Assembly: GCA_017407225.1 (NCBI GenBank)
Contig: JAFQWY010000047.1
Span: 56,565 to 120,564 of the forward strand
Direction: 5' to 3'
Source: Clostridia bacterium
GTDB taxonomy: Bacteria > Bacillota > Clostridia > Oscillospirales > CAG-272
Length of the DNA: 64,000 nucleotides
This document shows, one piece after another, positions 10,301-18,250 of this stretch (position 1 is the stretch's first letter; every line of letters begins with the position of its first letter). Both the position numbers and the translations under genes were made by a program. The notes beneath the pieces were generated by a model. The model saw nothing but the letters and a program-made list of their open reading frames with translations. It did not search any database and was not told the DNA's origin.

Positions 10301-10923
10301 TCGTCATCTTCATAGCCAAGTGCTTCCTTCAGATTGGGAACGGTGGTGGTAACGTCGCCGTTGTAGAATTCGTGGTTGCCGAGGGATACACGGGTAATGG
10401 TGTAATCCTGGTCGTTCTTGGCCACGATCTTGGCGAACTTTTTCATGGAGGAGAGAGTACCGTAGTTGGTGAAGTCGCCTGCGAAGAATACCGCGTCGAG
10501 AGCCTTGTAGCTTTCGTGTGCATCGGAGTATGCATATGCGGTCTTGTAGAGGTTAGCGAGGCGTTCATCTTCCGCTTCGGAGTTGCTGTCGTCAATGTGT
10601 ACGTCGCTGGCAGCAACAAAGCGGATCACGGGACGGAAATAGCTTCCGAAGTATTCCTCATCACTCATTGCAGCCAGGGCGTCGGCTGCCGGGAGGGGAT
10701 CAAGTTCAACGGGAGCGGGTTTGGTTTCCTGCGGTTCGGTTTCGGGGGGAGTGGTTTCGGGTGCGGCGGTTTCGGTGTCTTCCGCAGTGTCAGGAGCATT
10801 TGTCTCAACAGCGGGGGCAGTATCCTTGGTTTCGCCGGTTTCGCTGCCGGAATTACAAGCGGCAAAATTCAGGCAAAGCAGGGACGCACACAAAAACGCC
10901 AGAGTTCTTTTCAGAATTGTCAT
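7342..10923 (-). CDS. Metallophosphoesterase lipoprotein with Fn3-like and three LamG-like domains
   Basis: A 1193-residue surface lipoprotein. Residues 1-23 form a type II signal (FAAC, lipid on Cys23), followed by an ET/P-rich linker to ~90. Residues ~95-400 are a calcineurin-like phosphoesterase with its metal ligands visible: SDVHID, AGDFTN, GNHEFY, QHHH and GHSHF. Residues ~410-510 look like a fibronectin type III domain, and three LamG/concanavalin-like modules follow, each starting near a LSVEFK/FSIEFK segment. It probably hydrolyses an external phosphoester while the lectin-like modules bind glycans; the substrate is unknown. AAAGGA precedes the ATG. The second and third LamG modules are near-identical at DNA level. 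The long frame on the opposite strand is a shadow. Confidence 0.85.
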   Translation of the reverse strand: MTILKRTLAFLCASLLCLNFAACNSGSETGETKDTAPAVETNAPDTAEDTETAAPETTPPETEPQETKPAPVELDPLPAADALAAMSDEEYFGSYFRPVIRFVAASDVHIDDSNSEAEDERLANLYKTAYAYSDAHESYKALDAVFFAGDFTNYGTLSSMKKFAKIVAKNDQDYTITRVSLGNHEFYNGDVTTTVPNLKEALGYEDDDTHVVIEGYHFIMVSADGEGNGYSAEKQTWLAKELEAAAADDPTGKKPIFVFQHHHITNTVLGSINWGVTDLTDILKKYPQVVDFSGHSHFPMNDPRSVWQGDFTALGTGTLSYYECDLVGVQTANVFPKNNKGAIGTGRASRDAAQYYIVEVDANNAIKVQGYDLLSGTFMMDPIYFRSVGDPSKFTYTDARADAAEAPAFAADAKIDIINLNRMRVAVEFPQAQGGEQVQNYRVELYQGDSLLKRDYRLACNFYFPAPEKLEASFDSLTALTEYTIKIFAVSCWGKESEPISVTFTTPEEAVVAATGDLPQPDVFSIEFKTDGEAIDKVSETVLDYNGTPTTEYSDTLERYIGIFDGQTDYLYTDFFNFYETVNTAITLETYVRLDEASGSYVNPFANFEQGGFGFEYQCGQGIMQFAARINGSYQYIGTKKINFGEWYHYAATYDGEKLKFYVNGILNDEVEVPGVIEMPQASEYLCVGADSSPDYMSAAHMTGAIASANIYTKALTESEIAALYLSYPGADLAAEVEKMEEEAAAAVKVAAPAYTGALPAPDVLSVEFKEDGSAVDAVSGTTLEALGTPKTEYSEQYGKYVGVFDGASNYKFNEFKNFYEKIAQSVTFETVLKYDEYTGSYVNSVSNMQGGGFGIETNNTGEMQFYISIDGTYHHPSGYIDLGQDIHFVGTYDGQTIKCYINGVLQEEEACIGSITFPSNENAQYMSIGADSSSDGTGEAYHKGTVATTNVYSTVFDASMVSALYGKYKISQADIAAAEVPAADVLSVEFKEDGSAVDAVSGTVLEALGTPAVEFSEQYDRYIGVFDGASNYKFNEFKNFYEKIAQSVTFEVVLKYDEYTGGYVNPVSNMQGGGFGIETNDTGESQFYISINGSYHHPAGYINLGEDIHFVGTYDGQTIKCYINGFLVEEEACEGSITFPSNEAAQYMSIGADSSSGGTGEAYHKGTVSAVNIYSTVLDEVQVVKLAQSWGK
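7384..8646 (-). repeat. Tandem duplication of a LamG-coding segment
   Basis: Two copies, about 7384-7980 and 8050-8646, lie 666 bases (222 codons) apart inside the metallophosphoesterase gene. Long stretches are identical, for example 7801-7849 and 8467-8515. This is a recent in-frame domain duplication. Confidence 0.85.
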
Positions 10924-11000
10924 GTCGGTATTCCTTTCTGAGAATGGATTTCGTTTTCATGAATTTTCTCCGAAAAATCCATGATGAACTGATTGGATCT

Positions 11001-11029
11001 ATTATAGCATAAAATTCTCCGGAAGTCAC
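11001..11029 (-). promoter_or_regulatory. Promoter of the metallophosphoesterase lipoprotein
   Basis: Minus strand GTGACT (11029-11024), 17 bases, TATAAT (11006-11001). The -35 is weak (4 of 6), the -10 perfect. Confidence 0.6.
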
Positions 11030-11094
11030 TATTAATTGGATACTTTTTATAAAATAATTTTGAATAATCTTGAATCATCATAAATGAAAGGACA

Positions 11095-11126
11095 GAAAAA
11101 ACCCGGAATCCTCTCGGAAACCGGGC
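11095..11126 (-). terminator. Terminator of the solute-binding protein gene
   Basis: On the minus strand CCCGG (11125-11121, plus-strand CCGGG) pairs with CCGGG (11106-11102), with an inner TCC/GGA pairing, and six T residues follow. Confidence 0.7.
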
Positions 11127-11136
11127 TCTGTATTGT

Positions 11137-12651
11137 TTATGATTCTTCTTCCACGGTGTAATAGCCTGCGATCTTTTCCACGGACTTGTTCAGTGCCTTG
11201 CGGATCTTGGCGTATCTGGAGGAGATATCGGTAATCTTTTCGCGGAGCAAGTCGCGGAACATATAGGGCAGTCCCTGGAATTCGCTGTCGCCGAACAGGA
11301 AGGAGAAGTCGAAGTTTCTGCCGGCGAGAACCAGGTCAACCATGTTGGCGGTATCCTTGTCCACGGAATACTTGCCCTTGAGTGCGATGTCGTAGTACTG
11401 GGGGAATACGGAACGATAGGATTCCGCCGCCAGCGCTTCGGTGATGATGCCGATGAACGGCAGGGATTCGTCGGTCTTGAAGGCGGGAATTCCCAGAACC
11501 GTGTACTGGTCGCGTGCGTTGGTCAGGTACCTCTCCTGTGCTTCGTCCCACTTGGGATAGGGCACGATGCCGTAAGCGGATTCCATGTAGCGGTAGCTGT
11601 TGAAGGCATCGTTGAAAATGGAGGGGATCATGATAACGTCGCCGTTGACGAACATGGTCACTTCATATTCCGCAGCCGCCATGGCATAGGTTCCCACGGA
11701 GTTATAGTAGAAATCGAAGATCTTCTCGAAGGCCGCAACGGTCTTGTCCGTCATGAACACAACCGTGGGGAATCCGTTTTCGTCCTTGCCGGTGATGGGC
11801 TGGTCAAATGCGGCAAGCCATGCATCGGAGCTGATGCCGGGATGGGCCGCGTAGCCGAACACGTCCTCGTTGCCCTTCTTGCCGTCGCCGTCGGTGTCCT
11901 CGTAAATGGAGGAAGTGGTCTCGATCAGCCTGTCGATGGTCCAGGTGCCTTCGTAAACGTAGTTGTACAGCATCTCGGGTGTGATGCCGTAGTCCGCCGC
12001 CAGATCAATGTTGAAGAACATGGCATAGGTGTTCAGCAGGGAGGAAACGTTGATATCCCCGGTCGCCGTGTACAGGATTCCCTTGATGGTATTGGATTCA
12101 TTGGCCAGCTGGTTCCACCAGGGCTGAGTGAAGTCCACGTGCTCCACTTCGTTCCAGTTCCGGTAAACGTGCGCCCGGATGGGGGTGGAGGATTTCCATG
12201 CACAGTGGGATGCCACTTCGTAAGCGTCGGTTCCTGCGGTCACCAATTTGGCAACGTCGCTGGTGATGGCGCCCAGGGATTCGTAATCCACGGATGTGAT
12301 GGAAATGTCAAACCGGTCCTCGATCTTGATGTTCCGGTTGTAGACCGCATCGTTTGCGCCCTCGCCGTTCAGCTCTTCGCTGTAGAATTCGTACTTGTTG
12401 CTGATCTGCTGAGCAGCGCGGAATTCCTGACCGTCGAAGGTGATCCCGGGCAGATTGTCGGGGATATTGGCACGGCTGATTTCGGTCTCGGTTTCTTCCG
12501 CCGCATCTTCGGATTCCGATGCCGCCGTATCCGCTGTCACAGCATCCTGCACCGCCGCATCGGTCTCACCGCCGCCCGCATTTTCGCTGCACGCCGTCAG
12601 GGAGGACAGAAGCATCAGAACGGCAAGGATGAACGCACCTGTTCTTTTCAT
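11137..12651 (-). CDS. Extracellular solute-binding lipoprotein (sugar ABC type)
   Basis: A 504-residue lipoprotein with a lipobox at LTAC (Cys21) and a Glu/Ala/Thr-rich linker to ~60. The body resembles family 1 carbohydrate-binding proteins of ABC importers, with an IYEDTDGDGKKGNED segment (~250) that looks like a calcium-binding loop. It would capture an oligosaccharide outside the cell. No permease or ATPase gene is nearby, so it must use proteins encoded elsewhere. AAGGAAAT precedes the ATG. It has its own promoter and terminator. It lies beside an intracellular arabinofuranosidase, so arabino-oligosaccharides are a possible but unproved ligand. Confidence 0.8.
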   Translation of the reverse strand: MKRTGAFILAVLMLLSSLTACSENAGGGETDAAVQDAVTADTAASESEDAAEETETEISRANIPDNLPGITFDGQEFRAAQQISNKYEFYSEELNGEGANDAVYNRNIKIEDRFDISITSVDYESLGAITSDVAKLVTAGTDAYEVASHCAWKSSTPIRAHVYRNWNEVEHVDFTQPWWNQLANESNTIKGILYTATGDINVSSLLNTYAMFFNIDLAADYGITPEMLYNYVYEGTWTIDRLIETTSSIYEDTDGDGKKGNEDVFGYAAHPGISSDAWLAAFDQPITGKDENGFPTVVFMTDKTVAAFEKIFDFYYNSVGTYAMAAAEYEVTMFVNGDVIMIPSIFNDAFNSYRYMESAYGIVPYPKWDEAQERYLTNARDQYTVLGIPAFKTDESLPFIGIITEALAAESYRSVFPQYYDIALKGKYSVDKDTANMVDLVLAGRNFDFSFLFGDSEFQGLPYMFRDLLREKITDISSRYAKIRKALNKSVEKIAGYYTVEEES

Positions 12652-12710
12652 ATTTTTATTTCCTTATCTTTATAACAATCAGATTGGGCCGATGTAACCG
12701 ACTCTGTTCC

Positions 12711-12739
12711 ATGATAGCATTGCAGAGCAGACAAAGCAA
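12711..12739 (-). promoter_or_regulatory. Promoter of the solute-binding protein gene
   Basis: Minus strand TTGCTT (12739-12734), 17 bases, TATCAT (12716-12711). RNA would start ~55 bases upstream of the ATG. Confidence 0.55.
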
Positions 12740-12798
12740 GCCAATACTTGCCGGGAATCGGACAGAAAATTACATTTTTACCGCACGGATGCCATGCA

Positions 12799-15156
12799 TC
12801 ACAGTTCCACTGCCGCAATGCTGTACGGAGGCAGTTTTACGGTCACTCTGCCGTCCCCTTCCCCGGAAACGGAATCGGAAACCGTGATCCGGCTGGGATT
12901 TTCCGCTGTATTGACGGCATCCTTCGCCGCATTCAGCATGGTCACACAGTACGGAATTCTGCCGCCGCGGCCGGAGAGGAGAATCTCCGCATCTTCCTCC
13001 GCGTCGGAACGGTTGAGGAGGAAGACGGAGATTTTCTCACCGTCGGTCATCACAGCGGCGTTGAACCGGGCATCGATGATATCCTCATTGAAAGCGAGCT
13101 TTTCCGGCAGCCATGCCTTTTCCAGCAGAAGATTCAGAAGCCCCGGCGCCTGATACCACACACTGCGGTTGTTCATGAACAGAAGTCCCTGGTCCCAGTT
13201 GTTGTCGTTGTGCTTATCCACCTGCAGACAGTTTGCACTGCACATATAGGGCAGGATTTCGCTGTGCCGGATGGCTTCCAGAATTGCATAGGCATTGGCG
13301 GCGGCGCGTTCCATGTCATGAGCGTTTGCGTTGAGCTCGTACACGCACAGCTTTACACCGCTCTCCGGCACCAGCTTTTCCAGATTTTCATACAGGGACC
13401 ATGCCGCAGCGGGGAACGGCAGAGGTGAATCCCCGTGCTCCGACCACCAGTGAATGTCAATGTATACCTTTCCCGCCTGTCCGCTGTCTTTCGCAAACTG
13501 CAGAATCCGTTCGTGGGGATGGAGCGTGGTAATGCCGGAAGCATTGGAGTTTTCGGGAAGCCGATAGGGATCTTCCGTGATTTTTTTGTACTCAAAGTCG
13601 CCCAGAGCCATGATGATTTCCGGATTCACCGACCACACGCCGCGGCAGGCAGCGATGAACCGGTCGGCAAAATCCTCGTCCACACGTTCTTCGTTGCCGA
13701 ACTGGATGAATTTCAGCTTGTACGGCTGGGGATGAGCGGATTTCATGCGCAGCTGCACCCATTCGTCGTTTTCGTCCGTGCCCAGTGCATACCGCGCGAA
13801 GTCACGCATATCCTCTTCGGTTTCGTAACCGTTGAAATCCGGAACGCACTCCACGCCCAGCTTTTCGCACAGCTCGATGAATTCGAGAATTCCGAAGCCG
13901 AAGGAGGACTCGGGATACCAGAACCCCTTGTAAACCGGACGGAATTCCGGCTCTCCGGTCATCTTCTTCCAGAGATATTCCCGTGCATTTGCCATGCATC
14001 CGCCGAACCGGAGAATGGAGATGCCCATGTTTTCCAGCCCTTCGCCCACATCACGGCGCACATGCATACCCTTGTACAGTCCCCATTCATCCGGCTCAAG
14101 GAATGCGTATCCCAGGGCGATTTCTCCGTTTTCGATCGTCACTGCGAAGGATCCGTCGATTTCTTCCGTCGGGGAGGTAAGCGTGAAGGCGTATTTCGCC
14201 CAGTCACCGCTTGCTTTGAATGTATTGTCTGCGTGAACCGCCGTGCAGTCGGAATTCCGCAGGGACACGGTCACGTCGGTTTCTTTTTCCGCACGGATGT
14301 ACAGATATCCGCGGTAGGGCTTGTCTGCTGCAAAATACATTCCGGATTTGTTCAGCCCCCGGTTGTATACACCGGTTTCGGAGCCGTCTGCGCGCAGGGT
14401 CTGGCTGTGACAGTTTCTGAAGCTGTCACCGAAGCCGCAGGAGTCCGCATCCCCGCCCAGAGGAAGCCACATTTTCGATACCTGGGGCAGGATCTTTTTC
14501 TGAGGAATGGCAACGGGTACTCCGTCGATGGTGATATCGGTGATCTCGGCCGCTGTCTGCCAGCACCTCAGTCCCAGCTTCCCGGAGAGGATGGGATCAT
14601 CGTCGGTGAAGTCGATATATTCTGTTCCGTCCACGGATACCCGGATGCGGCCGCCCTCCAGAGAAGCGGAGAGAACAACGGTATCCCCCTCTCCCACCGG
14701 TACGGGAACATCCTGCAGGAGGACGAAATTGTTCCGGTGACGTGCCAGACGGACGATGCCGCCGCCCACCGCGATCTCATAGCCTGTGAAGGCATCCGCA
14801 CCGTTCTTCGCATCGGATACCCGTGCGGTAAATCCCGCCAGACCGTTTCCGCCGAGGTGAATCTTCGCGCTGACGGTGCAGTTCTGCATTTCTGTATCGC
14901 GGAACACCAGCTTGGGACCGGATCCTTCCCGTCCGCAGCTCACCCGGTTTCCGTCAATGTCCCATGTGGCGCCCAGGACCGTCAGCCGCTCCCTGTCCAT
15001 GCCGCTTTCCGCAGGCTCCGCGAAGGATTCCCCGAAAATCATCTGGGACCAGATCCCGCCGTAGAGCTCATGATTCACATCCTCCATGCAGGCTCCCCGC
15101 AGCCACGGAGACACACTGCCGGTCGTTTTTTCCGTATTGATTCTGATTTGCTTCAT
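12799..15156 (-). CDS. GH51-like alpha-L-arabinofuranosidase with inserted LamG/DUF1080-like module
   Basis: A 785-residue protein without a signal peptide, so probably cytoplasmic. The N-terminal region (GACMEDVNHELYGGIWSQ) is typical of alpha-L-arabinofuranosidases. Residues ~70-210 form a concanavalin-like module and ~240-355 a carbohydrate-binding-like beta region. The (beta/alpha)8 barrel follows, with the acid/base in FGNEERVDE and a likely nucleophile in VYELNANAHD, and a beta-sandwich closes the protein. It would release terminal arabinofuranose from imported oligosaccharides. The ATG at 15168 touches the AAAGG sequence, which is too close, so the ATG at 15156 was preferred. It is transcribed divergently from an AraC regulator. 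Confidence 0.82.
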   Translation of the reverse strand: MKQIRINTEKTTGSVSPWLRGACMEDVNHELYGGIWSQMIFGESFAEPAESGMDRERLTVLGATWDIDGNRVSCGREGSGPKLVFRDTEMQNCTVSAKIHLGGNGLAGFTARVSDAKNGADAFTGYEIAVGGGIVRLARHRNNFVLLQDVPVPVGEGDTVVLSASLEGGRIRVSVDGTEYIDFTDDDPILSGKLGLRCWQTAAEITDITIDGVPVAIPQKKILPQVSKMWLPLGGDADSCGFGDSFRNCHSQTLRADGSETGVYNRGLNKSGMYFAADKPYRGYLYIRAEKETDVTVSLRNSDCTAVHADNTFKASGDWAKYAFTLTSPTEEIDGSFAVTIENGEIALGYAFLEPDEWGLYKGMHVRRDVGEGLENMGISILRFGGCMANAREYLWKKMTGEPEFRPVYKGFWYPESSFGFGILEFIELCEKLGVECVPDFNGYETEEDMRDFARYALGTDENDEWVQLRMKSAHPQPYKLKFIQFGNEERVDEDFADRFIAACRGVWSVNPEIIMALGDFEYKKITEDPYRLPENSNASGITTLHPHERILQFAKDSGQAGKVYIDIHWWSEHGDSPLPFPAAAWSLYENLEKLVPESGVKLCVYELNANAHDMERAAANAYAILEAIRHSEILPYMCSANCLQVDKHNDNNWDQGLLFMNNRSVWYQAPGLLNLLLEKAWLPEKLAFNEDIIDARFNAAVMTDGEKISVFLLNRSDAEEDAEILLSGRGGRIPYCVTMLNAAKDAVNTAENPSRITVSDSVSGEGDGRVTVKLPPYSIAAVEL

Positions 15157-15197
15157 CTCAGATACCATCCTTTACGATTGTGATTTTTCCTGCTTTC

Positions 15198-15226
15198 ATT
15201 GTACAGCACAATACCCGGCAAGTAAA
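15198..15226 (-). promoter_or_regulatory. Promoter of the arabinofuranosidase gene
   Basis: Minus strand TTTACT (15226-15221), 17 bases, TACAAT (15203-15198). It lies back to back with the AraC gene promoter, so an AraC site is expected between them; no clear direct repeat was identified. Confidence 0.55.
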
Positions 15227-15268
15227 GTCATTTCTTGACGAAAAACAGAAAGAATTCACACAAACCGA

Positions 15269-15297
15269 TTGATTTCTTTCTTCATCCACGATACAAT
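15269..15297 (+). promoter_or_regulatory. Promoter of the AraC regulator gene
   Basis: TTGATT (15269-15274), 17 bases, TACAAT (15292-15297), about 35 bases upstream of the ATG. Confidence 0.65.
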
Positions 15298-15332
15298 TAA
15301 GACAGATTTCACCCCCGAAAGGAGGCATACGG

Positions 15333-16229
15333 ATGCATTATCAGCAGGTAAACTCCACTCACAGCAAGCACAATGAAATCATTTACTACCGGAACTGTAT
15401 GTTCGGAGCCCATATGCACCGGGATTACGAGCTGATTCTTCTTCTGCGCGGTTCCCTTGAGCTGACCGTGGAGCGTCAGACCGTCACGCTGCAGGCTCCC
15501 ATGTGCGCGGTCATTCTCAAAGATCAGGTGCATTCCCTCCGCAGTCTGAAGGATACCACCGCCATTGTCCATGTGTTTTCCGGGGATACCGTTCCCGCCT
15601 TCAGTCAGACCGTGTCCGCCAAATCGGGAGCTACCTTTACTTTTGTGCCGCCCGAGGATGCACTGCGGTATTATGTCCGCAATTTCGTCCTGACCCAGGA
15701 TTACAGCCCCTATACAATCAAGGGACTTCTGTACATCCTGCTGGGACACTATCTGACCCAGACCGAGTTCACTGCCGTGCAGAACCGTCAGAACGATCTG
15801 ATCGCCTCCATTTTCAGCTACATCGGCAGCCATTACCGGGAAAACATCACCCTGGACGACGTGGCGGCTTTCTGCGGATACAACGCCCACTACATCAGCC
15901 GGATTTTCGCCTCCGCCATCGGCATCAATTTCAGAAAGGTTCTCAACGGCTACCGGCTTGCCCATGCTCTTGAGCTCATGCAGGACACCAATCTTTCCAT
16001 GACCGAAATCGCCCTGGCGTCGGGATTCGGCAGCGTCCGCAGTTTCAACCGTGTCTACGCGGAAAGCATGAAATCCGATGCCGATCCCAAACCTCCGGTC
16101 GGCAAGTTCATGGCATATTGGGAATCCGCGATCTGCCTTCACGAATCCACCGCCGCAGGAAGTACCATCACCTGCCGGGACGAAAACAAACTGAGCTTTA
16201 TCCGCCGTGATCTGGCGGAATATCTGTGA
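15333..16229 (+). CDS. AraC-family transcriptional regulator with cupin-like sensor
   Basis: A 298-residue regulator. The N-terminal ~140 residues look like the sugar-sensing cupin of AraC proteins (MHRDYELILLLRGSLELTVE). Residues ~160-250 hold the two helix-turn-helix motifs: ITLDDVAAFCGYNAHYISRI and MTEIALASGFGSVRSFNRVY, the second being the AraC signature. GGAGG precedes the ATG. It is divergent from the arabinofuranosidase and 94 bases ahead of the DUF4091 hydrolase on the same strand, so it most likely controls both in response to a released sugar. Confidence 0.88.
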   Translation: MHYQQVNSTHSKHNEIIYYRNCMFGAHMHRDYELILLLRGSLELTVERQTVTLQAPMCAVILKDQVHSLRSLKDTTAIVHVFSGDTVPAFSQTVSAKSGATFTFVPPEDALRYYVRNFVLTQDYSPYTIKGLLYILLGHYLTQTEFTAVQNRQNDLIASIFSYIGSHYRENITLDDVAAFCGYNAHYISRIFASAIGINFRKVLNGYRLAHALELMQDTNLSMTEIALASGFGSVRSFNRVYAESMKSDADPKPPVGKFMAYWESAICLHESTAAGSTITCRDENKLSFIRRDLAEYL

Positions 16230-16323
16230 TTCCCGCCGCATCTTCCCGATCGGTATGCTGTACGCATTTCAGTCAATTCAATACATCATTCCCGGTTTTT
16301 CCGGAATATGAAAGGATGGTTTT

Positions 16324-17988
16324 ATGATTTCCCTGCAGATGAAAATGGTGTCGTCTCTGGAAAAGTGCTTCATCGACGAAGCCGTGGAGACCAAAACCGA
16401 AAAGAACAGCTTTGTCATGTTCGCCAACGAAAAGCTGTCGTTCCAGGTCATGTACCGCGCCAACGTGTACGACGAAGGCATTGCCTCCTACACCGGTGCT
16501 CTTGCCGTGAGCGGTGCGCTGGCTCCCTATGCCGAGGTACGGCTGGTGGCGAATGTGCCCAACCAGTACCCCACCTACAATGTCAGCCCCGGCGGTGAAT
16601 TTCTCCGCACCGAACCCGGTCTGTATCCCGATCTGATCCGTCCCCTGCCCTATCCCGGCCAAGTCTCCCTTCCCCATAACCAGACTCATGCGCTGTGGGT
16701 GGACATCCGCCTCCCGGAGGACTTTGAACCCGGCACCTACGACATCACCGTCGCCCTGACCCGCAGGGACGAAACCCTCGCATCCGTTACGGGAGAGGTA
16801 AAGGTTCTCGCAGAAAAGCTGCCTCCGCAGACCCTGATCCACACCGAGTGGTTCTACACGGACTGCATCGCCAACCACTACCACACCAAGGCGTTCTCCG
16901 AACAGCACTGGAAGCACATCGAAAGCTACCTCCGCACCGCAGTGGAGAACGGCATAAACATGATCCTCACCCCCGTGTTCACACCCGAGCTTGACACCTA
17001 TGTGGGAGGCGAACGTCTGACCACCCAGCTGGTTGACATCGAGCTGACCGGAGAAAATACCTATGCCTTCGAATTCAGCAAGCTCCACCGCTGGATCGAC
17101 CTCTGTCTGGACTGCGGCGTGGAATACTTTGAGATTCCCCATTTCTTCACCCAGTGGGGTGCAAAAGCCGCTCCCAAGATCATCGTCAGGGTAAACGGCC
17201 GCCGCAGGAATTACTTCGGCTGGAAGGTCGAATCCACCGGCGAAAAATACAGAACCTTCCTCGCCCAGTTCATCCCGGCCCTGGTGGAAGAATTCAAAAA
17301 GCGCGGTCTGGATCACAGGTGCTTCTATCACATCTCCGACGAACCCAGTCTCAAGGCACTGGATCACTACCGCAAATGCAGGGAAATCGTCTCCCCCTAT
17401 CTGGAAGGCTATCCCATCATCGACGCCCTTTCCGAGCTGGAATTCTACACCTCCGGCGCCATCGACAAGCCCGTTCCCAATACACGCAGTGCACTGAAAT
17501 TCCACGAAGCCGGTGTACCCGGACTGTGGACCTATCACTGCGGCGGCGGCAGAGCGGGTGTTGCGGACCGTTCCATTTCCATGCCCGGATGGCGCACCAG
17601 AATTCTCGGCGTACAGCTGTACTACTATAATATTGAAGGCTTCCTCCACTGGGGGTTCAATTTTTACAACACCCGTCATTCCTACAGTGTACTGGATCCC
17701 TACGGCAATCCCGACGGCTGCTACTTCACTCCTTCCGGCGACTGCTTCCTGGTCTATCCCGGCACCGACGGCAAGGCATGGCCCTCCATCCGTCTCAACG
17801 CCCTGAGAGAAGCCATGGACGATATCCGTGCACTGCGTCTGTACGAAGAAAAATTCGGCAGAGAAGCCGCTGAAAAACTCATTCTTGAAGACACCGACGG
17901 CTCGCTGACCTTCACCCACTACCCCACCGAACCCGCATATCTCACCAATCTGCGCGAAAAGATCGCCGCTGCATTGGCTGACGCATAA
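16324..17988 (+). CDS. DUF4091 / GH123-like glycoside hydrolase
   Basis: A 554-residue protein without a signal peptide. The N-terminal ~160 residues form a beta-sandwich. The remainder resembles DUF4091, which is related to the GH123 N-acetylgalactosaminidase barrel. The motif YHISDEPS (~337) supplies an Asp-Glu pair like the one GH123 uses in substrate-assisted catalysis. FYTSGAIDKPVPN and LWTYHCGGG are further barrel-strand segments. AAAGGATGG lies upstream. It follows the AraC gene on the same strand and ends at a strong terminator. Its substrate is not established by the sequence. Confidence 0.78.
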   Translation: MISLQMKMVSSLEKCFIDEAVETKTEKNSFVMFANEKLSFQVMYRANVYDEGIASYTGALAVSGALAPYAEVRLVANVPNQYPTYNVSPGGEFLRTEPGLYPDLIRPLPYPGQVSLPHNQTHALWVDIRLPEDFEPGTYDITVALTRRDETLASVTGEVKVLAEKLPPQTLIHTEWFYTDCIANHYHTKAFSEQHWKHIESYLRTAVENGINMILTPVFTPELDTYVGGERLTTQLVDIELTGENTYAFEFSKLHRWIDLCLDCGVEYFEIPHFFTQWGAKAAPKIIVRVNGRRRNYFGWKVESTGEKYRTFLAQFIPALVEEFKKRGLDHRCFYHISDEPSLKALDHYRKCREIVSPYLEGYPIIDALSELEFYTSGAIDKPVPNTRSALKFHEAGVPGLWTYHCGGGRAGVADRSISMPGWRTRILGVQLYYYNIEGFLHWGFNFYNTRHSYSVLDPYGNPDGCYFTPSGDCFLVYPGTDGKAWPSIRLNALREAMDDIRALRLYEEKFGREAAEKLILEDTDGSLTFTHYPTEPAYLTNLREKIAAALADA

Positions 17989-17997
17989 ACCATCCGG

Positions 17998-18039
17998 CCG
18001 GCTTTGCTCCTGATTCAAACGGGAGTAAAGCCGGTTTTT
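17998..18039 (+). terminator. Intrinsic terminator of the AraC-DUF4091 unit
   Basis: CCGGCTTTGCTCC (17998-18010) pairs with GGAGTAAAGCCGG (18022-18034), then TTTTT. Confidence 0.9.
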
Positions 18040-18100
18040 CCTTTCCCCCGTCACCGTACCGGATTTCCCTGAAAAAACAAGACAATATTGACAGTCGGTA

Positions 18101-18129
18101 TTGACAAGCTGATTTATCGATGATACAAT
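18101..18129 (+). promoter_or_regulatory. Promoter of the second metallophosphoesterase
   Basis: TTGACA (18101-18106), 17 bases, TACAAT (18124-18129). A second TTGACA occurs at 18088-18093, 13 bases upstream. The ~120-base leader has no recognised element. Confidence 0.8.
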
Positions 18130-18250
18130 GTATGTACAATCCGACGGGTTTCCGGGGGATTTTTAATAAAATTCTGTGTTTTTCGCAAAAATCACAGCGG
18201 ATTATCAGTTTGGTTCAAAAAATCAAATATATCATAAAAGGAGAACACAC

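Noticed and set aside
7429-10941. 1170-codon open frame on the plus strand
   Set aside because: It mirrors the metallophosphoesterase gene, has no ribosome binding site or family resemblance, and is a product of codon bias.
16273-18054. 593-codon open frame on the minus strand
   Set aside because: Antisense to the DUF4091 hydrolase, which has the real motifs, start site and terminator.
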